Source: Streptomyces graminofaciens
GTDB lineage: Bacteria; Actinomycetota; Actinomycetes; Streptomycetales; Streptomycetaceae
Direction of reading: 5' to 3'
Length of the DNA: 64,000 nt
NCBI RefSeq assembly: GCF_030294945.1
Contig: NZ_AP018448.1
Location: 8,466,501-8,530,500 of the forward strand
Both the position numbers and the translations under genes were made by a program. This document shows, piece after piece, positions 53,040-62,613 of this stretch (positions within the stretch are counted from its first letter, which is position 1; every line of letters starts with the position of its first letter). Below the pieces are notes generated by a model, which saw nothing but the letters and a program-made list of their open reading frames with translations, was not told the DNA's origin and did not search any database.

Positions 53040-54212
53040 ATGGCATCAGGACGAGAGCGGCGCGCGGCGGCCGATACGTTCACGGCCCGGATGAAGAAGC
53101 TGGTTCACCGGGTCCGCACCGGCGTGCGCAAATCCGCCGTCGACTACTTCCGCGGGGACGGCTCGGACTGGGTCGCGCTGGCCGGTCTGATGCTCATGAT
53201 CCCGCTGATCGCCGCCTTTTCGATGTTCGACGAGGTGTGGTTCGCCCCCGCCTTGCTGGTCCTCCCGATCGTCGCCGGCGGCCTGCTGCTCCGCCCCGCC
53301 AGCCTGCTCGCGCTGTACGCGGCCGCCGCGACGGCGCTCATCGTGGAGTCCGTGAAACTGGGCCCGTACACGGAGGGCCCGGCCCGCGTGACCCCCGGCA
53401 CGGTCCTGGTGGTGGCGGCCTGCGGCTTCTTCGGCCTCCTCATCGCCCAGTTCCGCAGCCGGGTCGGTGTGCCCTGGCGGCGCGGCGGCACGATGCTCTT
53501 CGACCTCCGCGAACGCATCCGGGTCCAGAGCAAGTTGCCGCAGCTGCCCGCCGGCTGGCACCGGGAGATGGCGCTGCGCCCGGCCGGCGGCCAGTCCTTC
53601 TCCGGCGACTTCGTGGTCGCGGCCCGCACGAACGGCGGCCGCACGCTGGAGGTGGTCCTGACGGACGTCTCCGGCAAGGGAATGGACGCGGGCAGCCGCG
53701 CCCTGCTGCTGTCCGGAGCCTTCGGCGGCCTGCTGGGATCGCTCCCACCCCACGCGTTCCTCCCGGCGGCGAACGGCTATCTGCTCCGCCAGGACTGGGA
53801 CGAGGGCTTCGCGACCTCCATCCACCTGGTCCTCGACCTCGACTCCGGCGACTACGAGCTCTTCTCGGCCGGTCACCCGCCGGGCCTCCAGCTCAGCGCG
53901 GGCACGGGCCGCTGGGAGGAAAAGGCATCGGAGGGCCCCCTCCTCGGTGTCTACGACGGCGCCCAGTTCGACCCGGTGAAGGGTTCCCTGCGCCCCGGCG
54001 ACGTCCTGATGCTCTTCACCGACGGCCTGGTCGAAACGTCCGACCGCGACATCGTCGAGGGCATCGACCGCCTCACGGGCGAGGCCGACCGCTATGTCTC
54101 CGGCGGCTTCCACGGCGCGGCCTGGCACCTCATCGAAGCGGTGGCCAAGGACGTCAACGACGACCGAGCCCTGCTCCTGATCTGCCGAGAGGGCTCCACG
54201 ACTCCACGCTGA
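53040..54212 (+). CDS. Membrane PP2C/SpoIIE-type phosphatase
   Basis: A 390-residue protein. A basic N-terminus is followed by about three membrane helices (residues 45-145: WVALAGLMLMIPLIAAF, LLVLPIVAGGLLL, VLVVAACGFFGLL) and a cytoplasmic RsbU/SpoIIE phosphatase domain with GGQSFSGDFVVAA, VVLTDVSGKGMDAG, FSAGHPPGLQL and LMLFTDGLVETSD, which hold the metal Asp residues. Such enzymes dephosphorylate anti-anti-sigma factors in partner-switching stress pathways. The cognate anti-sigma and antagonist genes are not adjacent. Confidence 0.92.
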   Translation: MASGRERRAAADTFTARMKKLVHRVRTGVRKSAVDYFRGDGSDWVALAGLMLMIPLIAAFSMFDEVWFAPALLVLPIVAGGLLLRPASLLALYAAAATALIVESVKLGPYTEGPARVTPGTVLVVAACGFFGLLIAQFRSRVGVPWRRGGTMLFDLRERIRVQSKLPQLPAGWHREMALRPAGGQSFSGDFVVAARTNGGRTLEVVLTDVSGKGMDAGSRALLLSGAFGGLLGSLPPHAFLPAANGYLLRQDWDEGFATSIHLVLDLDSGDYELFSAGHPPGLQLSAGTGRWEEKASEGPLLGVYDGAQFDPVKGSLRPGDVLMLFTDGLVETSDRDIVEGIDRLTGEADRYVSGGFHGAAWHLIEAVAKDVNDDRALLLICREGSTTPR

Positions 54213-54235
54213 CCGGAGTCCCCCGTCCCACCCCT

Positions 54236-54418
54236 CCCACCCCGAGGGGCTCCGCCCCTTCGCCCCCCGCTGCGCCCCCCGACCATTTCAGGCCCGCAGG
54301 CCTGTGGGCCCGCAGGAGGGGCGCGGCGAACTGCGCGACAAGCCCCCACCGGCCTGCAGCCAACAAACCCACCCAGCCCCCACCCGGGGTCGAAGGGGCG
54401 GAGCCCCTGGAGGATGGG
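54236..54418. repeat. Long intergenic inverted repeat with embedded repeat copy
   Basis: GAGGGGCTCCGCCCCTTCG near 54243 and its complement near 54389 enclose a GGGGCGCGGCGAACTGCGCG copy near 54307. The unit is a composite Streptomyces intergenic element. Confidence 0.7.
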
Positions 54419-54490
54419 ACGGGTAGGGGCGGCGGGGGCGAGAAATCCCGGCAGTACCTCCGACCACCGGCAACAGGAGACACTCACCCC

Positions 54491-55039
54491 ATGCCCGAAA
54501 CCCCCGCCCCAACCCCCGTCCCACTCCCCGCCCCAAACCCCCTCACCCTCCCCGAAATCGAAACCCTCGCCCGCACAGCCCACGCCTCCCAGACGGACAA
54601 GGCCGGCCACCCCTACACCGAGCACCTCCAGGCCGTGGCCGACGGAGTCAACGCCCGCGGCGGCGACCCCGACCAACTCGCCGCAGCCTGGCTGCACGAC
54701 GCCATCGAGGACAACGCCCTCACCGAGCAGTGGCTGACCGACGCCCCCCTCACCCCCCGCACGAAGAACATCGTGCTGGCACTCACCAAACGCCCGGGCG
54801 AACCCCCGGAGACCTACGCCGCCCGCATCCTCGCCACCCCGGGCGCCCTCCTCGTCAAGGAGTCGGACCTCGCCCACAACGCCGACCCGGCCCGCCTGGC
54901 CGTACTCGACGAACCCACCCGCACCCGCCTGACCCACAAGTACGCCCACATGCGAAACCTCCTCGGCCTGCCGAACACGGCGACCGAGGAGGCTGCGACC
55001 ACACCTACGACTACAACCACGGACAACGGAAACGAATGA
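54491..55039 (+). CDS. HD domain-containing phosphohydrolase-like protein
   Basis: A 182-residue protein with a Pro-rich N-terminal tail, then ASQTDKAGHPYTEHLQAVAD with the first metal His, AAWLHDAIEDN as the HD dyad, and LLVKESDLAHNAD with the distal Asp. This is the (p)ppGpp hydrolase-type HD arrangement, without synthetase or TGS domains, so it may be a small alarmone or nucleotide hydrolase. The C-terminal 25 residues are Thr-rich. CAGGAGA precedes the ATG. Confidence 0.88.
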   Translation: MPETPAPTPVPLPAPNPLTLPEIETLARTAHASQTDKAGHPYTEHLQAVADGVNARGGDPDQLAAAWLHDAIEDNALTEQWLTDAPLTPRTKNIVLALTKRPGEPPETYAARILATPGALLVKESDLAHNADPARLAVLDEPTRTRLTHKYAHMRNLLGLPNTATEEAATTPTTTTTDNGNE

Positions 55040-55045
55040 CGACGC

Positions 55046-56335
55046 CTAAACCTTGGCCCCGACCTTGCCCCCGGCGTGGGAACCGGCACCGGAACGGGTC
55101 ACGGACCCGACCCCGGCCCCCCGCTCCCGAGCCAACTCCGCCGCATCCCGCTTGAACGCCCACTCCATCCTCGGCTCCATCGCGAACCGGAACATCCGCT
55201 GCACCGGCGGAGTGCACAGCACGGTGATGACCGCCGCCGCGAAGAACGTGACGAACACCTCGCCCAGCGGCTGATAGACCCACGCATGGCCGTCGTACCA
55301 GTCCCAGAAGCGCGAGCCCTTGGCGAGGAAGCCGTGCAGCAGATAGCCGTACAGCGTCCCGGCCCCCAGCGCCGTGAACCACATCTTCCGCCGCGGCACC
55401 CACGAGAAGAAACACGTCGTGAGGACCATCGAGAAGCCGAACAGCGCGAGCGTCATCACGATCCCGGCCCACCACGGCGCGTCCAACTCCTGCGCGCTGT
55501 CACGGTGGTAGAACCAGGCCGAGTTCATATCGGGCCCGAGCCAGTACGCCAGCGCCAGCGAGGCCGCGAGGATCGGCGCCGACAGTATCCGTACCTCACG
55601 CCGCCGCATGAACTGGAAGTGCGAGGGCTTCATACACAGCCCCACCACGAAGAACGGCAGGAACTGCAGCACACGTTGCAGATCGAGGTCGTCGCCGATG
55701 TCGGGCGACACGGACGCGAGCGCCGCGATGGCGAGCGCCAGCGGCACCGGCCAGCGCACCACCTTCCACAACGGCGTCGTCAGCCGCCACACGAACAGCG
55801 CGATCAGGAACCAGGTCAGATACCAGGGGTCGAGCAGGCTGATCGGATGGGACGGATCGTCGTCGGCCCAGCGCTTGAAGAAGGAGTAAGCGATCTCGAA
55901 CAGCACATATGGGACGGCGATGCCGGTGACCAGGCGCTTGAGCCGGTCGGGGCGCATGTCGAAGCTGCGCGAGAAGTAGCCGGAGATGATGATGAACGCC
56001 GGCATGTGGAACGAGTACACGACCATGTAGAGCGCCTCGGCGGTTCGACTGTGGTCGGTCAGCGGTTCCCACGCGTGCCCCATCGCGACGAGCACGATGG
56101 CCAGGTACTTGGCGTTGTCGAAGAACGAGTCGCGCTGTTTGACGGGCGCGCCGCCCGGGCCGACGGCGGCTCTCGTGACAGGCCGCGCCGACGACGGTGA
56201 GGACGAGGGCGACGACCGAGGCGAGCGCGGACTCGGCACTCCCTCCACCGACGACGGTGGTGATGGTGATGGCTGTACTGGGGGTAGCGGCACTCCGTGT
56301 TGGCGTTGGCCTTGCGGTCGCAGCGAGTTCGTCAC
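55046..56335 (-). CDS. Membrane acyltransferase (acyltransferase 3 family)
   Basis: A 429-residue polytopic protein with about ten helices. The catalytic-type N-terminal motif FFDNAKYLAIVLVAMGHAWE contains the conserved His; also HMPAFIIISGYF. It would acylate a cell-envelope carbohydrate or small molecule. The first 80 residues are Ser/Pro low complexity, so a later start (GTG before KQRDSFFDNAK) is possible; the GTG at 56335 is preferred for its GGAGGGT site and its overlap with the stop of a small upstream ORF. Confidence 0.85.
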   Translation of the reverse strand: MTNSLRPQGQRQHGVPLPPVQPSPSPPSSVEGVPSPRSPRSSPSSSPSSARPVTRAAVGPGGAPVKQRDSFFDNAKYLAIVLVAMGHAWEPLTDHSRTAEALYMVVYSFHMPAFIIISGYFSRSFDMRPDRLKRLVTGIAVPYVLFEIAYSFFKRWADDDPSHPISLLDPWYLTWFLIALFVWRLTTPLWKVVRWPVPLALAIAALASVSPDIGDDLDLQRVLQFLPFFVVGLCMKPSHFQFMRRREVRILSAPILAASLALAYWLGPDMNSAWFYHRDSAQELDAPWWAGIVMTLALFGFSMVLTTCFFSWVPRRKMWFTALGAGTLYGYLLHGFLAKGSRFWDWYDGHAWVYQPLGEVFVTFFAAAVITVLCTPPVQRMFRFAMEPRMEWAFKRDAAELARERGAGVGSVTRSGAGSHAGGKVGAKV

Positions 56336-56517
56336 AGACCCTCCGAGCGGAAACTCCGTCGGGCGGTCCGAGTACTCGCTGCACAAGCGGGGGACGAGGC
56401 AGCGGTGAACATCTGAGGCACCCTAGCGTTGTCTGTGCGATTCCGTAAAACCCTCGACGTTAATGCGGTATTGACGACTGCGAGTACCCCGGATTCGGCG
56501 AAGTGCACCTCGGTCAT
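56332..56517 (-). CDS. Putative small ORF coupled to acyltransferase gene
   Basis: A 61-codon frame starting at the ATG at 56517 with AGAGGGGG nearby and ending in a GTGA overlap with the acyltransferase start. The product starts MTEVHFAESGVLAVVNTALT and has a basic C-terminus. It contains two TTA leucine codons, rare in Streptomyces and read by the bldA tRNA. It has no recognisable domain. The region is AT-richer than coding neighbours, so this could also be leader sequence. Confidence 0.35.
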   Translation of the reverse strand: MTEVHFAESGVLAVVNTALTSRVLRNRTDNARVPQMFTAASSPACAASTRTARRSFRSEGL

Positions 56518-56915
56518 CGCGCCCCCTCTGTCCGCATTCATCCCGACTAAATGGTGCATAACATGCGCAGGCGACTCTGGTGATATGTCCGATTCGTCAC
56601 GCCACTTCACGCTTCCCACTGTGTCTGTGGCAACAATTCGAATTACCTGCGAACGGGATGTGTGTGTACGGAAACGATCAGCTCGAAATTTTCGACGAGG
56701 CCCCTGCCGTGGATGGCCGTTCGAATTCCCGTACGCGCCCCGGTGGTTGAGGGACCCGACGGGCGCGACTGTGACGGATCCCCGTCCGCGTGGCCGACGT
56801 TGTCCCACCTGCCGCATAGGCGGGCCTTGTTGGTGGCACGATGGTTCTGGCGGGGTGCGTGCGGGGTTGGCGCCCCCGGGCCGGGAGAGCGGACCGACCT
56901 AGGGTGTGATCTGTT
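56518..56915. other. Low-GC intergenic region
   Basis: About 400 bases visibly less GC-rich than the flanks, with a 10-bp palindrome AATTCGAATT near 56636 and a 30-codon frame at 56658-56750 that cannot be confirmed. It probably carries divergent regulatory DNA. Confidence 0.4.
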
Positions 56916-57110
56916 GTGGCCATATCGCTGTCAGTGGTGCTGTTGTTGGGGATCATCCTCGTCGTACTGATGCGAGGAGGGACGATCAAGGCCGGACCGG
57001 CGGTCGTCGCCATCCTCTTCGGCTTCTTCCTCGCCTCGACCGGCATGGCCGACGACATTCAACGGTTCCTCAACTCGATAGCCGAGACGATCAACTCGAT
57101 CCAGTTCTAG
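56916..57110 (+). CDS. Small two-helix membrane protein
   Basis: A 64-residue protein: helix 1 SLSVVLLLGIILVVLM, a short basic loop RGGTIKAG, helix 2 AVVAILFGFFLAST, then an amphipathic C-terminal helix DDIQRFLNSIAETINSI. The GTG at 56916 gives a compact protein. It is a well-formed integral membrane protein of unknown function, possibly a small accessory or holin-like peptide. It ends 42 bp before a strong hairpin. Confidence 0.75.
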   Translation: MAISLSVVLLLGIILVVLMRGGTIKAGPAVVAILFGFFLASTGMADDIQRFLNSIAETINSIQF

Positions 57111-57151
57111 TGACTGGCCGGATGCGTACCGTGAACAAGCCGACAAAAAGA

Positions 57152-57197
57152 CCTCCGGCCCGGTTCGGGGAGCAATCCCTCGGAACCGGGCCGGAGG
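57152..57197. terminator. Hairpin terminator before tRNA-Gly
   Basis: 15-bp arms CCTCCGGCCCGGTTC (57152-57166) and complement (57183-57197). It lies just downstream of the leftward tRNA-Gly and of the small membrane protein gene, serving both. Confidence 0.8.
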
Positions 57198-57201
57198 CCG
57201 T

Positions 57202-57275
57202 TGGAGCGGGCGACGGGAATCGAACCCGCGTAGCTAGTTTGGAAGACTAGTGCTCTACCATTGAGCTACGCCCGC
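57202..57275 (-). tRNA. tRNA-Gly (anticodon TCC)
   Basis: A complete cloverleaf on the minus strand: acceptor GCGGGCG pairs with CGCCCGC, D arm GTAGCTCAATGGTAGAGC, anticodon loop CTTCCAA with TCC, T arm GGGTTCGATTCCC. The 3' CCA is encoded (57202-57204). Confidence 0.97.
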
Positions 57276-57498
57276 ACAGCTCGCGCCGCAGGTCGGACGA
57301 CCGGCGGCACAGAAGGCATCGTAGCGGTTCGCGCACCCACACCGCACACCCCATTCCCGCCGACGCCCCGCCGGTGCCCCGTCGCCGTACGACGCTCGCG
57401 GTGTACCGGCCGGCGCGCAGCGGAGCGGACCGGTGGCGCACCGGGGAAATGCGGCAGCCGCACTGCCTGTGGGCATGTACCCTACGTGTCGCACCAGA

Positions 57499-57575
57499 CG
57501 GGGTGTGGCGCAGCTTGGTAGCGCGTCCGCTTTGGGAGCGGAAGGCCGTGGGTTCAAATCCCGCCACCCCGACCA
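57499..57575 (+). tRNA. tRNA-Pro (anticodon TGG)
   Basis: Acceptor CGGGGTG pairs with CACCCCG, D arm GCGCAGCTTGGTAGCGC, anticodon stem-loop TCCGCTTTGGGAGCGGA with TGG, T arm GGGTTCAAATCCC, and encoded CCA at 57573-57575. Confidence 0.97.
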
Positions 57576-57792
57576 CCAGCCGAAATCCGCCGGGGAGACC
57601 CCGTGGCACGGCCGACTTCTCAAGATCGCCTTTTGGGGCCTGTACGCCCTGCGGTTACTATGCAAGCTGCGCGCCCGTGTGTCTGCACAGTTACGTCTCT
57701 CTCAAGGGCCGCTAATCAGCTTCAGGCCCTGCCCGATCAGGCAGAGGGCACAAGCAGACCCCCCAAGAAGTCAGCCACAAGGAGACCGAACC

Positions 57793-59187
57793 GTGAAGAG
57801 CGCCGTGGAGACCCTGAACCCGACCCGGGTTCGGCTCACTGTTGAGGTGCCCTTCGAGGAGCTCAAGGACAGCCTCGACGCGGCGTACAAGAAGATCAAC
57901 CAGCAGGTCACGGTGAAGGGCTTCCGTAAGGGCAAGATCCCCGCCCGGGTCATCGACCAGCGGTTCGGCCGCGGTGCGGTCCTGGAGGAGGCGGTCAACG
58001 ACGCGCTTCCGAAGTTCTACACCGACGCGGTCAACGAGGCCGAGCTGAACGTCCTCGGCCAGCCCGAGGTCGACATCACGGAGCTGAAGGACGGCGAGAC
58101 GCTGAACTTCACCGCCGAGGTCGACGTCCGCCCGACCATCGAGATCCCGGACTACTCCGGCATCGAGGTCGAGGTCGACGCCATCGAGGTCAGCGACGAG
58201 GACGTGGACAAGGCGGTCGAGCAGCTCCGCGAGCGCTTCGCCTCCACCTCCCCGGTCGAGCGCGCCGCCGAGGACGGCGACGTCGTCACGATCGACCTGC
58301 AGGCCAAGGTCGACGGCGAGATCCTGGAGGACGGCGTCGCCGAGGGCGTCTCCTACACGATCGGCTCCGGCGAGCTGCTCGACGGCATCGACGACGCCGT
58401 GAAGGGCCTGGAGGCCGGGGCCGAGGCCACCTTCACCTCCGAGCTCAAGGGCGGCTCCGCGGCCGGCAAGGAGGCCGAGGTCACCGTCAAGGTCACCCAG
58501 GTCGCCGCCCGCGAGCTCCCGGCCCTGGACGACGAGTTCGCCCAGCTTGCCTCCGAGTTCGACACCTTCGAGGAGCTGCGCGCCGACAGCCGCACCCGCC
58601 TCGAGAACATGAAGCAGTACGACCAGGCCACGCAGGCCCAGGAGCGCGTCCTCGAGAAGCTGCTGGAGATCGTCGAGGTGCCCGTCCCCGAGAAGCTGCT
58701 CGAGGACGAGATCAACACCCGCAAGCACAACCTGGAGCACCACCAGCTCGGCCAGATGGGCCTCGACCTCGCGAAGTACCTGGAGATCCAGGGCAAGACC
58801 GAGGAGGAGTTCGAGACCGAGACCAAGGAAGCCGCGGTCAAGGGCATCAAGACCCAGTTCGTCCTCGACGAGCTGGTCGCCAAGGAGAAGCTGAACGTCA
58901 ACCAGGAGGAGCTCACCGAGCACCTGGTCCGCCGTGCCGCCTCCTCCGGCATGTCCCCCGACCAGTTCGCCCAGGCGGTCGTCCAGCAGAACCAGGTCCA
59001 GCTCCTGGTCGGCGAGGTCGCCCGCGGCAAGGCCCTGGCCCTCGTGGTCGAGGCCTCCACGGTGAAGGACACCAACGGCGAGATCGTCGACCTCGAAGAC
59101 GAGGAAGAGGACGAGACGGCCGAGGCCTCCGCCGAGGAAGCCGCCACCGAGGCCACCGAGGCCGCCGAGGAGAAGAACGAGGCCTGA
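57793..59187 (+). CDS. tig: Trigger factor (ribosome-associated chaperone)
   Basis: A 464-residue chaperone and peptidyl-prolyl isomerase that binds nascent chains at the ribosome exit. The N-terminal ribosome-docking motif is present ([20 protein letters not shown], with the FRK signature); the FKBP-like domain spans about residues 150-245 ([20 protein letters not shown]); the C-terminal helical cradle follows and ends in an acidic Glu/Ala tail. The GTG at 57793 follows AAGGAGA. It is upstream of clpP1-clpP2-clpX, the conserved order. Confidence 0.97.
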   Translation: MKSAVETLNPTRVRLTVEVPFEELKDSLDAAYKKINQQVTVKGFRKGKIPARVIDQRFGRGAVLEEAVNDALPKFYTDAVNEAELNVLGQPEVDITELKDGETLNFTAEVDVRPTIEIPDYSGIEVEVDAIEVSDEDVDKAVEQLRERFASTSPVERAAEDGDVVTIDLQAKVDGEILEDGVAEGVSYTIGSGELLDGIDDAVKGLEAGAEATFTSELKGGSAAGKEAEVTVKVTQVAARELPALDDEFAQLASEFDTFEELRADSRTRLENMKQYDQATQAQERVLEKLLEIVEVPVPEKLLEDEINTRKHNLEHHQLGQMGLDLAKYLEIQGKTEEEFETETKEAAVKGIKTQFVLDELVAKEKLNVNQEELTEHLVRRAASSGMSPDQFAQAVVQQNQVQLLVGEVARGKALALVVEASTVKDTNGEIVDLEDEEEDETAEASAEEAATEATEAAEEKNEA

Positions 59188-59209
59188 GCGCTCCGCTCGT
59201 AAGGCCGTG

Positions 59210-59246
59210 ACGGGCCCCCGGGACACTTGTGACCCCGGGGGCCCGT
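59210..59246 (+). terminator. tig terminator
   Basis: A 13-bp perfect stem (59210-59222, 59234-59246) followed by a T-rich tract (TTCTTTT). Confidence 0.85.
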
Positions 59247-59253
59247 TCTTTTG

Positions 59254-59285
59254 GGGGGGCGTGGGGAACTGCGCGGGCAACCCAC
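59254..59285. repeat. Streptomyces intergenic repeat copy (partial)
   Basis: GGGGGCGTGGGGAACTGCGC with GGGCAACCCAC, a degenerate member of the family at 7417, 23770, 50662 and 54307. Confidence 0.5.
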
Positions 59286-59389
59286 TACACGCCGCGCCCG
59301 CCGATATGCAGCCCGTGGCAGACGCGTCTGCGGCCTGCGGCGCCCTCGACGGGGCGTATTCCTTCCCAAGCCCCACCAGCGGAGCACAT

Positions 59390-59404
59390 GCGCTGACAGC
59401 GAAC
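59390..59404. promoter_or_regulatory. ClgR-type operator upstream of clpP1
   Basis: On the minus strand GTTCGCTGTCAGCGC fits the ClgR pattern GTTCGC-N5-GCG described for Streptomyces clpP1 and lon. It lies 153 bp before the clpP1 start, so ClgR activation of clpP1clpP2 is expected. Confidence 0.7.
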
Positions 59405-59556
59405 AGTTCCCTTTGCGGGATTCCCCGGAGGGACCCGCGCGTTAGGGTCCATGAATACGAGGGCAGGGCTGTCGGCGTGACCGCCGGTGACTCCGGCCCT
59501 CCGCAGGGAACACGTGAGACGGCCCGGCGCCGTCGTCAAGACGAGCAGGTGGATAC

Positions 59557-60177
59557 GTGACGAATCTGATGCCCTCCGCCGCCGGCGAGCCTTCCATCGG
59601 TGGTGGCCTCGGCGACCAGGTCTACAACCGGCTGCTCAACGAGCGGATCATCTTCCTCGGCCAGCCGGTCGACGACGACATCGCGAACAAGATCACCGCA
59701 CAGCTGCTGCTCCTTGCCGCCGACCCGGACAAGGACATCTACCTGTACATCAACAGCCCCGGCGGTTCGATCACGGCCGGTATGGCGATCTACGACACCA
59801 TGCAGTTCATCAAGAACGACGTGGTGACCATCGCCATGGGCCTCGCGGCCTCGATGGGCCAGTTCCTGCTCAGCGCGGGGACGCCCGGCAAGCGCTTCGC
59901 GCTGCCGAACGCCGAGATCCTGATCCACCAGCCCTCCGCCGGCCTCGCCGGTTCGGCCTCGGACATCAAGATCCACGCCGAGCGGCTGCTGCACACCAAG
60001 AAGCGCATGGCCGAGCTGACGTCCCTGCACACCGGCCAGTCGGTCGAGCAGATCACCCGCGACTCCGACCGGGACCGCTGGTTCGATGCCCACGAGGCCA
60101 AGGACTACGGCCTCATCGACGACGTCATCCCCACGGCCGCGGGTATGCCGGGCGGCGGCGGCACCGGGGCGGCGTAG
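59557..60177 (+). CDS. clpP1: ATP-dependent Clp protease proteolytic subunit 1
   Basis: A 206-residue S14 serine protease subunit. The catalytic Ser lies in [15 protein letters not shown], His in LIHQPSAG and Asp in [15 protein letters not shown], with the handle-region [11 protein letters not shown]. It forms tetradecamers, in actinobacteria as mixed ClpP1P2, and degrades substrates unfolded by ClpX or ClpC. The GTG at 59557 is the start. clpP2 follows after 75 bp, so they are co-transcribed. Confidence 0.97.
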   Translation: MTNLMPSAAGEPSIGGGLGDQVYNRLLNERIIFLGQPVDDDIANKITAQLLLLAADPDKDIYLYINSPGGSITAGMAIYDTMQFIKNDVVTIAMGLAASMGQFLLSAGTPGKRFALPNAEILIHQPSAGLAGSASDIKIHAERLLHTKKRMAELTSLHTGQSVEQITRDSDRDRWFDAHEAKDYGLIDDVIPTAAGMPGGGGTGAA

Positions 60178-60252
60178 CCGGCGTATGCCGACACGCCCCA
60201 GAAACACCCCAGCCGACCGCACAAGCCCCTCTCAGGCTCCCAGGAGACCACA

Positions 60253-60933
60253 GTGAACGACTTCCCCGGCAGCAGCCTCTACGACCGCCCCCAGGCCCAG
60301 TACAACGGCCCCACGGCCGAGTCCCGCTATGTGATCCCGCGCTTCGTCGAGCGCACCTCCCAGGGCATTCGTGAGTACGACCCGTACGCGAAGCTCTTCG
60401 AGGAGCGGGTGATCTTCCTCGGCGTCCAGATCGACGACGCCTCCGCCAACGACGTCATGGCGCAGCTGCTGTGCCTGGAGTCCATGGACCCCGACCGGGA
60501 CATCTCGGTCTACATCAACAGCCCCGGCGGCTCCTTCACGGCGCTCACGGCCATCTACGACACGATGCAGTTCGTGAAGCCGGACATCCAGACGGTCTGC
60601 ATGGGCCAGGCGGCCTCCGCCGCCGCGATCCTGCTGGCCGCCGGTACGCCCGGCAAGCGCATGGCGCTGCCGAACGCCCGTGTGCTGATCCACCAGCCGT
60701 ACAGCGAGACGGGCCGGGGCCAGGTCTCCGACCTGGAGATCGCGGCCAACGAGATCCTCCGGATGCGCGCGCAGCTGGAGGAGATGCTGGCCAAGCACTC
60801 GACCACGCCGATCGAGAAGATCCGCGAGGACATCGAGCGCGACAAGATCCTCACGGCCGAGGACGCCCTGTCGTACGGCCTGATCGACCAGATCATCTCC
60901 ACCCGCAAGATGAACAACGCCTCGGTCCGCTGA
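60253..60933 (+). CDS. clpP2: ATP-dependent Clp protease proteolytic subunit 2
   Basis: A 226-residue ClpP paralogue with catalytic Ser in [15 protein letters not shown], His in [12 protein letters not shown] and Asp in [16 protein letters not shown]. The N-terminus is about 25 residues longer than ClpP1 and probably includes a processed propeptide. It pairs with ClpP1 to make the active barrel. CAGGAGA precedes the GTG. Confidence 0.97.
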   Translation: MNDFPGSSLYDRPQAQYNGPTAESRYVIPRFVERTSQGIREYDPYAKLFEERVIFLGVQIDDASANDVMAQLLCLESMDPDRDISVYINSPGGSFTALTAIYDTMQFVKPDIQTVCMGQAASAAAILLAAGTPGKRMALPNARVLIHQPYSETGRGQVSDLEIAANEILRMRAQLEEMLAKHSTTPIEKIREDIERDKILTAEDALSYGLIDQIISTRKMNNASVR

Positions 60934-60968
60934 CGCGGAAGGCAGTATGATCTGCCACCCCCTTGGCG

Positions 60969-60990
60969 CGGTTTGCGCACGGTTTGCGCA
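60969..60990. repeat. 11-bp tandem duplication (CGGTTTGCGCA)
   Basis: Two adjacent perfect copies in the 227-bp clpP2-clpX gap, followed by CGAACGGTTCG (palindromic) near 60998 and paired GGTGCAC motifs; likely promoter or operator DNA for clpX. Confidence 0.6.
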
Positions 60991-61160
60991 TGGACCGCGA
61001 ACGGTTCGACTCGGTGCACGACAAGGTGCACGTCAAAGCGAACCGTGCCAAGGGGGGCCCGAACGGGGGGCCAGGCAAGGTACCGTCGACATAAGGCAGC
61101 ACCAGGAGCCGCTGGACTTCTCATCGTCCAGGCGTCTCCCAGGCGAAGGGGAAGCACACC

Positions 61161-62447
61161 GTGGCACGCATCGGTGACGGCGGCGATCTGCTCAAGTGCT
61201 CGTTCTGCGGCAAGAGCCAGAAGCAGGTCAAGAAGCTCATCGCAGGGCCCGGTGTGTACATCTGCGACGAGTGCATCGACCTCTGCAACGAGATCATCGA
61301 GGAAGAGCTCGCGGAGACCAGCGAGGTCCGCTGGGAGGAACTCCCGAAGCCCCGCGAGATCTACGAGTTCCTCGAGGGCTATGTGGTTGGCCAGGAGGCG
61401 GCCAAGAAGGCCCTCTCCGTCGCGGTGTACAACCACTACAAGCGGGTCCAGGCCGGTGAGAACGGCGGCGGCCAAGGCCGCGAGGACGCCATCGAGTTGG
61501 CGAAGTCCAACATCCTGCTGCTGGGCCCCACGGGCTCGGGCAAGACGCTCCTCGCCCAGACCCTGGCCCGCATGCTGAACGTCCCGTTCGCCATCGCCGA
61601 CGCGACGGCGCTCACGGAGGCGGGCTACGTCGGCGAGGACGTCGAGAACATCCTCCTGAAGCTCATCCAGGCGGCGGACTACGACGTCAAGAAGGCCGAG
61701 ACGGGCATCATCTACATCGACGAGATCGACAAGGTGGCCCGAAAGAGCGAAAACCCGTCGATCACGCGTGACGTGTCGGGCGAAGGCGTCCAGCAGGCGC
61801 TCCTGAAAATCCTGGAAGGCACGACGGCCTCGGTCCCGCCGCAGGGCGGCCGCAAGCACCCGCACCAGGAGTTCATCCAGATCGACACGACGAACGTCCT
61901 GTTCATCGTGGGCGGCGCGTTCGCCGGCCTGGAGAAGATCATCGAGTCCCGGGCGGGCGCGAAGGGCATCGGCTTCGGCGCGACGATCCGCTCGAAGCGG
62001 GAGCTGGAGTCCAAGGACCAGTTCGAGGACGTCATGCCCGAGGACCTGGTCAAGTTCGGCATGATCCCCGAGTTCATCGGCCGTCTCCCGGTCATCACCT
62101 CGGTGCACAACCTGGACCGGGAAGCCCTCCTCCAGATCCTCGTCGAGCCGCGCAACGCGCTGATGAAGCAGTACCAGCGCCTCTTCGAACTCGACGGTGT
62201 GGAGCTGGACTTCGAGCGCGAGGCCCTGGAGGCCATCGCCGACCAGGCCATCCTCCGCCAGACCGGCGCCCGCGGCCTGCGCGCCATCATGGAAGAGGTC
62301 CTGATGTCGGTGATGTACGAGGTCCCGTCCCGCAAGGACGTGGCCCGAGTCGTCATCACGGCGGACGTCGTCCACTCGAACGTGAACCCGACCCTGATCC
62401 CCCGCGACGCGCGCGGGCGGGGGCCGGGGGAGCAGAAGACGGCGTAA
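61161..62447 (+). CDS. clpX: ATP-dependent Clp protease ATP-binding subunit ClpX
   Basis: A 428-residue AAA+ unfoldase that feeds substrates to ClpP1P2. The N-terminal zinc domain is CSFCGK...CDEC; Walker [12 protein letters not shown]; pore loop GYVGEDVEN; Walker [13 protein letters not shown] loop in [11 protein letters not shown]-terminal sensor-2 [12 protein letters not shown]. The IGF ClpP-docking loop appears in AKGIGFGAT. The 227-bp gap after clpP2 suggests its own promoter. Confidence 0.97.
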   Translation: MARIGDGGDLLKCSFCGKSQKQVKKLIAGPGVYICDECIDLCNEIIEEELAETSEVRWEELPKPREIYEFLEGYVVGQEAAKKALSVAVYNHYKRVQAGENGGGQGREDAIELAKSNILLLGPTGSGKTLLAQTLARMLNVPFAIADATALTEAGYVGEDVENILLKLIQAADYDVKKAETGIIYIDEIDKVARKSENPSITRDVSGEGVQQALLKILEGTTASVPPQGGRKHPHQEFIQIDTTNVLFIVGGAFAGLEKIIESRAGAKGIGFGATIRSKRELESKDQFEDVMPEDLVKFGMIPEFIGRLPVITSVHNLDREALLQILVEPRNALMKQYQRLFELDGVELDFEREALEAIADQAILRQTGARGLRAIMEEVLMSVMYEVPSRKDVARVVITADVVHSNVNPTLIPRDARGRGPGEQKTA

Positions 62448-62461
62448 CCCGAGGAACACAG

Positions 62462-62491
62462 AAGGGCCCCTGCCAACCGGCAGGGGCCCTT
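62462..62491 (+). terminator. clpX terminator
   Basis: A 13-bp perfect stem (62462-62474, 62479-62491), 14 bp after clpX. Confidence 0.85.
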
Positions 62492-62613
62492 TGCTGTTTG
62501 CCGAGGTCTCAGAGGGCGGTATGAGAGTGCATGGGGGTTTTGTCGTCACCTGAACGTGTGGCGGTGCGGCATCCTGGCCGGTCGGCGGCCATGGGCATGT
62601 TGGGCTGGTCGCC

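Larger units (their letters stand above)
59188..59556. other. tig-clpP1 intergenic region
   Basis: Contains the tig terminator, an intergenic repeat copy and a ClgR-type box; the clpP1 promoter must lie here. Confidence 0.5.
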
